A DNA stretch of 59,882 bases from UBA5951 sp009936885 (GTDB taxonomy: Bacteria; Pseudomonadota; Alphaproteobacteria; Puniceispirillales; Puniceispirillaceae), in the NCBI GenBank assembly GCA_937996625.1, contig CALKVA010000022.1, positions 1 through 59,882 on the forward strand, given 5' to 3'. Every line of letters starts with the position of its first letter. The first letter of the stretch is position 1. A program made the position numbers and the translations under genes. This document shows positions 26,632 through 34,794 of this stretch, one piece after another. Below the pieces are notes generated by a model. It had not been told where the DNA came from. It was given only the letters and a program-made list of their open reading frames with translations, and did no database searches.

Positions 26632-29277
26632 CTATTGTGCCAGAGCCTCTCTTACAGATTCAAGTGCCGCATTGGCATTTTCAGGCTCATTTCCGCCAGC
26701 CTGCGCCATATCAAATCGCCCGCCTCCGCCCATACCACCAATGGCGTCTGCAGCAATACGAACAAGCCCAACCGCATCATGCTCTCCCTCACAATCAGGC
26801 GTTAGCGCGACTACAATCGATATTTTATCATTTTGAATTGCAGCAAGGCATATCACTGTTTTAGTCGCATTTAAGCGCATTTGATCTGCGAGCGGTTTTA
26901 ACTCTTTTGCAGGGGTGTCCTCAACTATTCTTCCAATAAAGGTAACGTCACCAATTTTTTCAGAATCCCTATTCTCATCAGAAAAACCACCTGTTGCTAT
27001 TTTTTGCCTTAGTTGCGTAATTTCAGCTTCAAGCTTTTTCTTTTCAATTAATAAATTTGCTACCCTGTCAGGAACAAGCTCAATTTTGGATTTTAGCAAT
27101 GTTGCTGTTTTATTCAAAATCGTCTCACGCTCCGAAAACCAGCGACGGGCGGCATTCTGGCTTACCGCTTCAATTCTTCTGACCCCCCCTGCAACAGCAG
27201 ATTCAGATATTATTTTAAACGAGCCGATATCGCCAGTTCTGTTCACATGGGTTCCGCCACAAAGTTCAACTGACCAAGCAGATTTATTGTGCGTCTCATC
27301 TTCTCCGCCCATTGTAACGACTCTAACTTCATCTCCATATTTTTCACCAAATAGCGCCATTGCTCCCTCAGCTATAGCCATTTCTGGCGTCATGATGCGT
27401 GTATCTACCGGAGAATTCATTTGAATATGAAGGTTTACAGTATCTTCAATCACATCCAGCTTGTCAGATTTAACAGCTTCATTATGTGAGAAATCAAATC
27501 TAAGACGGTCGGGGGCAACAAGAGAGCCTTTTTGTACAACATGATCTCCTAATGTTAATCGCAGTGCCTCATGCAATAAATGGGTGGAGCTATGATTCGC
27601 ACGCAAACTGTCCCGTCTGTTAATGTCTATATCCATTTGAATTGGCTGACCCGGCATTAATGACCCCTTGGTGATTTTACAATGATGCAAAAATAGCGAT
27701 GCTGTTTTTGTCGTATTATGAACGCTTGCAGCGCCATCTTGCCAAGAAAAACCACCCACATCGCCAACCTGCCCGCCAGACTCGGCATAAAAAGGTGTTT
27801 GGTTAGTGATAATAATCACATCATCATTCTGGGAGGCTCTATTAATCGGTGTATTATCAGATAATATGTTAGTAACAACACCTTGTGATGATACCTGATT
27901 ATATCCCAAAAATTCTGTACCGCCATTCTTGTCTGCTAGGTCCAGAAATATCTTACCCTCTATTTTACCACCAGATCCAATCCATGCCGCACGGGCGGCT
28001 TTTTTTTGCGCCAGCATAGCCTTATCAAAACCATCAACATCAACCTGCCAGTCATACCCCCTTAAATAATCCTGAGTAAGGTCAAGTGGAAATCCATAGG
28101 TATCATATAATTTAAATGCGGTTGAGCCCGCCAATATCTTTTTACCAAAACTGGCATGCAATTCTTCTTGCAAAATTTTAAGCCCGCGCGACAACGTATC
28201 CTTAAAACGAGTTTCTTCTAATTCAATAGTCTGAGATATCAGAGCCTCTGCACGATAAAGTTCTGGATAATGCCCCCCCATCTCTTGCACAAGGGATGGT
28301 ACAAGCTGATACATAACCGGCTCTTCACATCCAAGCTGGTGTAAATGCCTCATGGCACGACGCATAATCCTGCGCAACACATATCCGCGCCCCTCATTAG
28401 AAGGCAATACGCCATCTGCAATTAGAAACCCTACCGAGCGAAGATGATCAGCAACCACACGGTGAGAGACAGACTGCTGCCCGTCTACCTCTGTCTTTGA
28501 TATTTGAGCTGATGCCTCTACCAATGCCCGCATAAGATCAATGTCATAATTATCGTGCTTGCCCTGCAATACAGCCGCAATCCTCTCAAGCCCCATCCCC
28601 GTATCAATAGAGGGCTTTGGCAAATCGATTCGCCCAGCCTCAGTCTGCTCATACTGCATAAATACAAGGTTCCAAATCTCAATAAATCTATCACCATCCT
28701 CATCAGCAGAACCAGGCGGTCCGCCTTGGATATGCTCCCCATGGTCATAAAAAATCTCCGAACAGGGACCACATGGGCCAAGATCCCCCATCGACCAGAA
28801 ATTATCAGAAGTGCTAATTCGGATTATCCTATCATCCGATAACCCTGCAATTTTTTTCCATAGCGATAATGCTTCCTCATCCTCATGATACACAGTAACT
28901 AACAATTTATTAGGATTAAGAGCATATTCCTTAGTTATCAAATTCCACGCCAACTCAATGGCCTGATCCTTGAAATAATCTCCAAATGAGAAGTTCCCCA
29001 GCATTTCAAAAAAAGTGTGATGCCGTGCCGTATAACCAACATTCTCAAGGTCATTATGCTTGCCGCCAGCTCTTACACATTTTTGAGATGTAACCGCCCG
29101 CTGATAGTCACGGTGCTCCATACCAGTAAAAACATTTTTAAATTGAACCATACCTGCATTTGTAAACATTAATGTAGGATCGTTTTCAGGAACAAGAGGA
29201 CTAGAGCTTACTTCATCATGACCATTCTGAGAAAAGTATGATAAAAATTTAGACCTAATATCATTTACATTCGACAT
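26632..29277 (-). CDS. alaS: alanyl-tRNA synthetase
   Basis: Charges tRNA-Ala, 881 residues, normal length. The class II catalytic domain lies in the first ~450 residues, with RHHTFFEMLGNFSFGDYFK. The editing domain has zinc ligands His562 and His566 (HSSTH), Cys673 and His677 (CGGTH). The C-terminal domain ends GGMGGGGRFDMAQAGG. It recognises the G3:U70 pair, which is present in the tRNA-Ala at the end of this window. It lies downstream of recA, a common alphaproteobacterial order, with a 253-bp spacer that may hold its own promoter. Confidence 0.98.
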   Translation of the reverse strand: MSNVNDIRSKFLSYFSQNGHDEVSSSPLVPENDPTLMFTNAGMVQFKNVFTGMEHRDYQRAVTSQKCVRAGGKHNDLENVGYTARHHTFFEMLGNFSFGDYFKDQAIELAWNLITKEYALNPNKLLVTVYHEDEEALSLWKKIAGLSDDRIIRISTSDNFWSMGDLGPCGPCSEIFYDHGEHIQGGPPGSADEDGDRFIEIWNLVFMQYEQTEAGRIDLPKPSIDTGMGLERIAAVLQGKHDNYDIDLMRALVEASAQISKTEVDGQQSVSHRVVADHLRSVGFLIADGVLPSNEGRGYVLRRIMRRAMRHLHQLGCEEPVMYQLVPSLVQEMGGHYPELYRAEALISQTIELEETRFKDTLSRGLKILQEELHASFGKKILAGSTAFKLYDTYGFPLDLTQDYLRGYDWQVDVDGFDKAMLAQKKAARAAWIGSGGKIEGKIFLDLADKNGGTEFLGYNQVSSQGVVTNILSDNTPINRASQNDDVIIITNQTPFYAESGGQVGDVGGFSWQDGAASVHNTTKTASLFLHHCKITKGSLMPGQPIQMDIDINRRDSLRANHSSTHLLHEALRLTLGDHVVQKGSLVAPDRLRFDFSHNEAVKSDKLDVIEDTVNLHIQMNSPVDTRIMTPEMAIAEGAMALFGEKYGDEVRVVTMGGEDETHNKSAWSVELCGGTHVNRTGDIGSFKIISESAVAGGVRRIEAVSQNAARRWFSERETILNKTATLLKSKIELVPDRVANLLIEKKKLEAEITQLRQKIATGGFSDENRDSEKIGDVTFIGRIVEDTPAKELKPLADQMRLNATKTVICLAAIQNDKISIVVALTPDCEGEHDAVGLVRIAADAIGGMGGGGRFDMAQAGGNEPENANAALESVREALAQ

Positions 29278-29309
29278 GGAAATATCTGGCTCTCAATTCT
29301 AACTGTTTT

Positions 29310-29463
29310 TACCTAATTCATATATATAAGCAGACAAAAGCTACCTAATTTTGTACGGTAAATATAATGAATTTGTCTAGGTTATTATCTACAACAAAAT
29401 TCTGAGAATTGAAAAACAAATAAAAAAGTAAAAAATTACCTAAAGGACCCCCAATTTACCTAG
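29310..29463. repeat. four TACCTA motifs in the recA-alaS spacer
   Basis: TACCTAA occurs at 29310-29316, 29342-29348 and 29437-29443, and TACCTAG at 29457-29463, all in the same orientation. On the transcribed strand they read TTAGGTA. They may be binding sites in the alaS leader; no known factor is recognised. Confidence 0.4.
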
Positions 29464-29530
29464 CTAAAGATAATTTTGGGAATCTCATGATTAAGAAATA
29501 ACTTATTATTAGAACCAACCAAAAGCTGAA

Positions 29531-30577
29531 TTATTCATTGACCTCTGGGTCATCAGCTATTGTCTCATCCAGCATTTGGCTTTGCACCAAACCAGCATTT
29601 TCACGAATAGCATGTTCAAGCTTATCAGAAACAGATGGGTTTTCATGCATAAAGGTCTTTGCGTTTTCGCGTCCCTGACCAATACGCTGCGATTCATATG
29701 AATACCATGAGCCTGATTTTTCAACCAACCCAGCAGCAACACCCAAATCAATTAGCTCGCCTGTTTTTGATATTCCCTCTCCATACATAATATCAAACTC
29801 AACCTGCCTGAACGGAGCAGCAACTTTGTTTTTTACTACCTTTACTCGTGTCTGGTTTCCCACAAGCTCATCCTTGTCTTTTATAGACCCTATTCTTCTT
29901 ATATCTAATCTGACAGAGGCGTAGAATTTTAACGCATTTCCGCCTGTTGTGGTTTCTGGGCTTCCAAACATCACACCAATTTTTAATCTTATTTGGTTGA
30001 TAAATATTACCAAACAATTTGACTTTGCAATAGAAGCTGTCAACTTTCGCAATGCTTGGCTCATAAGTCTTGCCTGAAGGCCAACATGAGTATCGCCCAT
30101 TTCGCCTTCGAGTTCTGCTCTTGGAACTAATGCTGCAACCGAATCAACAACAAGCACATCTATAGCGCCAGAACGAACCAATGTGTCCGCAATTTCCAAT
30201 GCCTGCTCTCCAGCATCTGGCTGTGAAATTAGTAAACTATCTAAATCCACCCCAAGTTTTTTGGCATAAACTGGATCCAAGGCGTGCTCTGCATCAACAA
30301 AGGCGCAATTACCACCTTCTTTTTGTGATTGCGCAACTGCATGCAAAGCTAACGTTGTTTTACCAGATGATTCTGGCCCGTAGATTTCAACAATTCTTCC
30401 TTTTGGAAACCCGCCAATACCAAGTGCAATGTCAAGTCCAAGTGAACCCGTTGATATTGCTTGAACATCTACAACTGAGTCATTCTGACCAAGGCGCATA
30501 ACAGAGCCTTTTCCAAAAGCTTTTTCAATTTGACCAATTGCAGCCTCTAATGCTTTTGATTTATCGTCGCCTGCCAT
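29531..30577 (-). CDS. recA: recombinase RecA
   Basis: ATP-dependent strand-exchange protein and SOS co-protease. From the ATG at 30577 it has 348 residues, beginning MAGDDKSKALEAAIGQIEKA. The Walker A GPESSGKT is at 67-74, with VDAEHALDP and the DNA-binding loop INQIRLKIGVMFG. An alternative start is the TTG at 30604, which has GGAGG five bases upstream; the frame stays open to 30670. A candidate LexA operator lies within the promoter near 30720-30746. Its neighbours are alaS downstream and a kinase remnant upstream. Confidence 0.97.
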   Translation of the reverse strand: MAGDDKSKALEAAIGQIEKAFGKGSVMRLGQNDSVVDVQAISTGSLGLDIALGIGGFPKGRIVEIYGPESSGKTTLALHAVAQSQKEGGNCAFVDAEHALDPVYAKKLGVDLDSLLISQPDAGEQALEIADTLVRSGAIDVLVVDSVAALVPRAELEGEMGDTHVGLQARLMSQALRKLTASIAKSNCLVIFINQIRLKIGVMFGSPETTTGGNALKFYASVRLDIRRIGSIKDKDELVGNQTRVKVVKNKVAAPFRQVEFDIMYGEGISKTGELIDLGVAAGLVEKSGSWYSYESQRIGQGRENAKTFMHENPSVSDKLEHAIRENAGLVQSQMLDETIADDPEVNE

Positions 30578-30719
30578 TTTCATTTCCACTACATTATTAT
30601 TCAAATTTGCCTCCATCATGCATAGCCAAACTTCATTGTCCAGAAATGAATTATTGGACTGAAAAATCACACAAGTGTAATGTTCGTTAATGCCTTTTGT
30701 TTATGTTTTGTTCTTTTAT

Positions 30720-30746
30720 ATTGTACCTGTTTTGTTCTAATTGCAA
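30720..30746 (-). promoter_or_regulatory. recA promoter with candidate LexA (SOS) operator
   Basis: On the minus strand a -35-like TTGCAA (30746-30741) and a -10-like TACAAT (30725-30720) flank GAAC-N7-GTAC (30737-30723). The alphaproteobacterial SOS box is GTTC-N7-GTTC, equivalently GAAC-N7-GAAC, so one base differs. The operator lies inside the promoter spacer, as expected for repression. Confidence 0.6.
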
Positions 30747-30900
30747 GTAATTTTAGAATAATTTATCTAGCGAATATTCAAAAGAGGTTGGCAAGAGTTG
30801 ATTAATACTCTGAATAAAGTGCCTATTAACGTTTTAAAATAGGGAAATTTCACGAAATTTGGGACCCATTTACCTCTTCTTCTTTAAGAATAAAAGCGTT

Positions 30901-31720
30901 TCATCTATTTAAAATATGTTGAATTGAGGTTAATTCATATCCCCTTATCTCAGACTTGCTTGAAGAAACACCACTAAGCTGGGGATTCCTTCCATTTAAC
31001 GCAGAAAAGCCAGGTCCGTTATCCTGCACATGAAGCTGAAGCAAGTATCCACTATAATGTGTATTTTCATTTACATTAACATCAAACTTTTTTTGATTAC
31101 CATTTGTTATCGTCCAAAAAGTCAAACCCACATTCGAATCGTCGTCCTGTTGTGTTTCTGGAACCTATCGGGTTTTAGGCACTTCCTTCATAGTTTGAAA
31201 TGCATCCATAGAATTTCTTATTAATTGAAGTAGAATCAATGGTATTTCATCTTCTTCGATGAGAATTTTAGCCTCTATCAAGCATGCTGATATCTGTTTT
31301 TTAACGGAAGAAAATGAATTCTAAATTTATTCTTAACCAAACAACGCAAGAACTGTTTTTTTGAGATAATAAACTCAAGAAACTGATTTATGTACACTTT
31401 TTTGGCATACTAACATTAGCGCTATTAATATTGGTTTTCCTGCCAAACAGAGTTTGATCCGCAAGTTCGATCACTTTTTGTAGCTTTTCAGATAAGATCG
31501 AGGGTGTTGATGATTTTACTTGATTTGTTCACACGCTATCATAAGAAACATAAGAACCATAAGATAATTATTTACATCATGAATAATCCTCTGAGCAAGC
31601 AATTTTTCTAATGAAGTCAAATCCTGTGACCCCGTTTCTTTAATCGCAGCGTGGCGCTCACCTAAAGTTTATTTCTCATTATAATTTAGATTCATTTCTA
31701 GTGCTAAATTTCTATATGTT
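30901..31720 (-). pseudogene. decayed sensor histidine kinase (CckA/NtrB-like core)
   Basis: Reading the minus strand through stops and frameshifts recovers a histidine kinase core in order. First comes a linker and H-box SLEKLLAQRIIHDVNNYLMV near 31570-31620, with the HDxNN type of phospho-acceptor. An N-box LLQLIRNSMDAFQTM lies near 31195-31240. A G1-type box QLHVQDNGPGF and the ending YELTSIQHILNR lie at 30901-31040. At least three in-frame stops and two frame changes separate them. No receiver domain follows. In many alphaproteobacteria cckA neighbours recA, so this may be a dying cckA-like copy. Confidence 0.8.
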
Positions 31721-31762
31721 TAGCAAAAACTAAATGACAGCACAGACTTATAGGAATGCAAT

Positions 31763-31826
31763 AATAAAAGGTTAAGCAAATTAAAACATCGTATTAATAA
31801 TTAAATAATCCCGTTAACCTTTTATT
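31763..31826. repeat. 13-bp perfect inverted repeat downstream of dksA
   Basis: Arms AATAAAAGGTTAA (31763-31775) and TTAACCTTTTATT (31814-31826) are separated by 38 bp. It could be a folded 3' end of dksA mRNA or a remnant of a small repeat element. A similar AAAGGTTAAC segment lies on the other side of dksA at 32540-32549. Confidence 0.6.
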
Positions 31827-31932
31827 CAAATATGTAAAAAGCTAAATTTACCACTGTAAAATAACAACAAAATAAACCTGTAACGAACGTCAACAGGAGC
31901 ACCAAAAAGAGTGCCTAACCGAACGCCAGAAA

Positions 31933-32415
31933 TTAATCGTCTCTGTGGACGCGCTCCATTCTTTCATGCATCTCTTGTGCGTGTAAACTCAATGCCGCAA
32001 TTGGCCGCGCTTCTAAACGCGAGAGACTAATTGGCTCCCCCGTCTCGTCACAATAGCCATAGCTTCCATCTTCGATGCGTCTCAATGCTGCTTCAATTTT
32101 TTGCAACAGCTTTCGCTCTCTATCTCTGGTGCGAAGATCTAGAGCAGCATTACTTTCAATTTGAGCGCGATCCATTTGGTCAGGTCGATGTAGGCTTTCT
32201 GTTGATAAATTAGCAATTGTTTGATTGGCCTCATCCAATAGCTCAGAACGCCAACGCAATAATTTCTGACGAAAATATTCAACCTGATTTGGATTCATGA
32301 ACTCTTCTTTTTCAGAAGGTTGGTAATTAACTGGCAAATGAACTTCTGGTTTATTTTCGTTATTTGCCTTCGAAACACTGGTATTACGCTTCTTCGTTAG
32401 TGTCGATACTTCCAT
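31933..32415 (-). CDS. dksA: RNA polymerase-binding transcription factor DksA
   Basis: A ppGpp cofactor that binds the RNA polymerase secondary channel. The coiled-coil region contains NPNQVEYFRQKLLRWRSELL followed by long helices with the acidic tip DRAQIES. The C-terminal knuckle YGYCDETGEPISLSRLEARP has only one of the four zinc cysteines of E. coli DksA, which is the usual alphaproteobacterial form. I prefer the third ATG at 32415 (160 residues) because GGGGG lies at good distance from it. ATGs one and two codons earlier, and a TTG at 32430, are alternatives. An N-terminal extension of about 40 polar residues precedes the conserved part. Confidence 0.92.
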   Translation of the reverse strand: MEVSTLTKKRNTSVSKANNENKPEVHLPVNYQPSEKEEFMNPNQVEYFRQKLLRWRSELLDEANQTIANLSTESLHRPDQMDRAQIESNAALDLRTRDRERKLLQKIEAALRRIEDGSYGYCDETGEPISLSRLEARPIAALSLHAQEMHERMERVHRDD

Positions 32416-32430
32416 CATCATTTCCCCCAA

Positions 32431-32738
32431 CTAACAATAGTTTCGCGATATTAAAACGGTAATGGAGTGTCGGATATCGCTCTTACATAAAAAAATCAAG
32501 TTTATAATGGGTCAGCCCATGCTTTTTCTCTCATATTGGAAAGGTTAACAAATCGTAAATCACGAATTTGTGATTCGATCCTTTGAAAAGGTAACCAATA
32601 TATAAGCAAGTAAGCTTATCTTGAGGAGTGTTAATTTTGTTCATCACTATCTTTACAGCTTATCATTAGGTTAATTAGATGTGTTATTTGGCCAGATGGG
32701 TAGAAATTATCTATTCTCCATGATATGATACCTTAAAT
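32431..32738. other. dksA-DUF3553 divergent intergenic region with large imperfect dyad
   Basis: A 308-bp spacer without a gene. It holds a 69-bp imperfect dyad: outer arms ATATTGG (32533-32539) and CCAATAT (32595-32601), and inner arms AATCAC (32558-32563) and GTGATT (32570-32575), flanked by ATCG/CGAT. A GATTC (GANTC) site overlaps the inner arm. It is probably a control region for dksA. Confidence 0.5.
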
Positions 32739-32924
32739 ATGAGGTTATTTATTGACTATAGTTTAGGTGATTTTGTTACTCACCCCGAAATGCCTGATTG
32801 GGGTATTGGACAGGTGCAGTCTGTCGAGGGCTCTAGAGTCACCGTTAATTTTGAGAATTCAGGCAAACAACTTATTAATGCCTCACTCATTTTGCTTGTC
32901 CCTGTCGCTGATAAGATAGAATAA
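32739..32924 (+). CDS. DUF3553 domain small protein
   Basis: A 61-residue protein with GDFVTHPEMPDWGIGQVQSV and VTVNFENSGKQLI, matching the DUF3553 family found mainly in alphaproteobacteria. The fold is probably a small SH3-like beta barrel; the function is unknown. No strong ribosome-binding site is visible before the ATG. It is 115 bp upstream of the formate dehydrogenase genes, in the same direction, but a functional link is not shown. Confidence 0.85.
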   Translation: MRLFIDYSLGDFVTHPEMPDWGIGQVQSVEGSRVTVNFENSGKQLINASLILLVPVADKIE

Positions 32925-33039
32925 GGCATTAACAGTTTATTTCCAATAACATTTTGACGTTTATAAGTTATTATAGAATAACGATAAGCATACTTTTTAA
33001 TTACAATATAGTATTTTTCCTTCCTCATGGGTCTGAAAT

Positions 33040-34794
33040 ATGGCGATTTCATCTGATTACCGAAACCAAAAAAAAAGGTCCGGCAATTTCAAACCTAAAG
33101 GGCGAATTGCAGATAAGACGGATATTGATGATGTAACGGATTTGCTCCCAAATTGTTTACAAAAAGATATGTTAATAGAATATTTACATTTAATTCAGGA
33201 CAAATACTCTTTTCTTTCTTCTGGCCACCTCACCGCGCTAGCATTTATAATGAAACTCCCTTTGTCAGAGGTTTGGGAAGTTGCAAGTTTTTATGATCAT
33301 TTTATTCTTATAAAAGAAACACAAATACCGCCGCCATCTCGCACGATTCGGATTTGCACCTCTCTAACCTGTAGTTTATTCGATTCAGAAAAAATGCTCG
33401 ATGCGGCATCACAAAGTGATACTGCTGAAATTCGTTATATTTCTGCGCCTTGCCTAGGTGCTTGCGATCAAGCACCTGTAGCGGCAGACGGTCATTTTTT
33501 AATTCCAAAAATAAATCCAGACACCTTACAAAAACTCAAACATACACAATCAACAAAAGAAAAAAACACGTTAGATATTTTGCAAACAGCCTGGGATATG
33601 GAGGCCTATATAAATTCTGGTGGATATGAAATCTTAAATCACCTTAAACAATCTGATGACAAGGAAGACCATGAAGCAGCACTGTTACAGATTGAGGGCT
33701 CTGCATTAAGAGGTCTTGGCGGGGCAGGGTTCCCTACAGGCAAAAAATGGCGGATTGTACGTCAACAAGCTGGGCCGCGCCTAATGGCAATAAATGCCGA
33801 TGAAGGAGAGCCAGGAACCTTCAAAGATAGGCATTATCTGTCATCAAATCCGCATCAAATGATTGAAGGTATATTGATAGCAGCGCTGTTAGTTGGAATA
33901 TCTGATTGTTATATATATGTAAGAGATGAATACCCTGAAATACTGCATTTGCTAAGATGTGAACTTCAAAAACTAGACGCAACCAATTTAGCAGACCATA
34001 CAACTATTTATCTTAGGCGCGGCGCTGGCGCTTATATTTGCGGCGAAGAATCAGCCATGATAGAATCAATAGAGGGCAAGCGAGGATTACCGCGTCACAG
34101 ACCGCCATTTGTTGCAGAAAAAGGTCTTTTTGGGCGCCCTACCCTGGTAAATAATGTGGAAACCTTATTTTGGATTCCTGCGATACTTAAAAATGGCGCC
34201 GATTGGTTTAATGGCCAAGGAACCACCGAACATCCAGGGCATCGAACCTATTCCGTATCTGGAAGAGTGGCAAACCCTGGATTAGTGTTAGCACCTGCGG
34301 GTACTACGGCGCGCGAATTAATTGAAAAATGTGGTGGTATGGCAGAAGGTCATAGATTCAAAGCCTATCTTCCAGGTGGTGCTTCTGGCGGAATATTGCC
34401 AGCTAGCAAACCAGATATCAGACTTGATTTTGGCGGAGAACTTGCCAAATATGGCTGTTTTGTTGGAAGCCATGCGATTGTCATTCTCTCTGATCATGAT
34501 AATATCTGGGATGTTGCAAAGAATCTTATGCAGTTTTTCAAACATGAATCTTGTGGTCAATGCACGCCATGCCGTGCCGGAACAGACAAAGCAGTGTCAA
34601 TCATGAACTCAACAGAGTATCAGCCAGAATTATTATCCGAAATTGCAACAGTTATGAGAGATGCGAGCATATGCGGTCTTGGGCAAGCCGCCTCTAACCC
34701 CTTAAGCTGTGCGATGCGTTTTTTCCCTGAAGAATGTGAGCGTTCGTTCTCGTCCGTTTCAACAGATATTGATTTATCAGGTAGCAATACATGA
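33040..34794 (+). CDS. fdsB: NAD-dependent formate dehydrogenase, fused gamma-beta (NuoE-NuoF-like) subunit
   Basis: 584 residues. The N-terminal third is NuoE/FdsG-like with [2Fe-2S] ligands Cys106, Cys111, Cys138 and Cys142. The rest is NuoF/FdsB-like, with the FMN/NADH site GLGGAGFPTGKKW and a [4Fe-4S] cluster at Cys505, Cys508 and Cys511 (ESCGQCTPC) plus a later Cys in NPLSC. It passes electrons from the alpha subunit to NAD+. Fusion of gamma and beta is known in Methylorubrum FDH1-type enzymes; in other Fds systems they are separate. The stop overlaps the alpha-subunit start by four bases (ATGA). Confidence 0.93.
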   Translation: MAISSDYRNQKKRSGNFKPKGRIADKTDIDDVTDLLPNCLQKDMLIEYLHLIQDKYSFLSSGHLTALAFIMKLPLSEVWEVASFYDHFILIKETQIPPPSRTIRICTSLTCSLFDSEKMLDAASQSDTAEIRYISAPCLGACDQAPVAADGHFLIPKINPDTLQKLKHTQSTKEKNTLDILQTAWDMEAYINSGGYEILNHLKQSDDKEDHEAALLQIEGSALRGLGGAGFPTGKKWRIVRQQAGPRLMAINADEGEPGTFKDRHYLSSNPHQMIEGILIAALLVGISDCYIYVRDEYPEILHLLRCELQKLDATNLADHTTIYLRRGAGAYICGEESAMIESIEGKRGLPRHRPPFVAEKGLFGRPTLVNNVETLFWIPAILKNGADWFNGQGTTEHPGHRTYSVSGRVANPGLVLAPAGTTARELIEKCGGMAEGHRFKAYLPGGASGGILPASKPDIRLDFGGELAKYGCFVGSHAIVILSDHDNIWDVAKNLMQFFKHESCGQCTPCRAGTDKAVSIMNSTEYQPELLSEIATVMRDASICGLGQAASNPLSCAMRFFPEECERSFSSVSTDIDLSGSNT

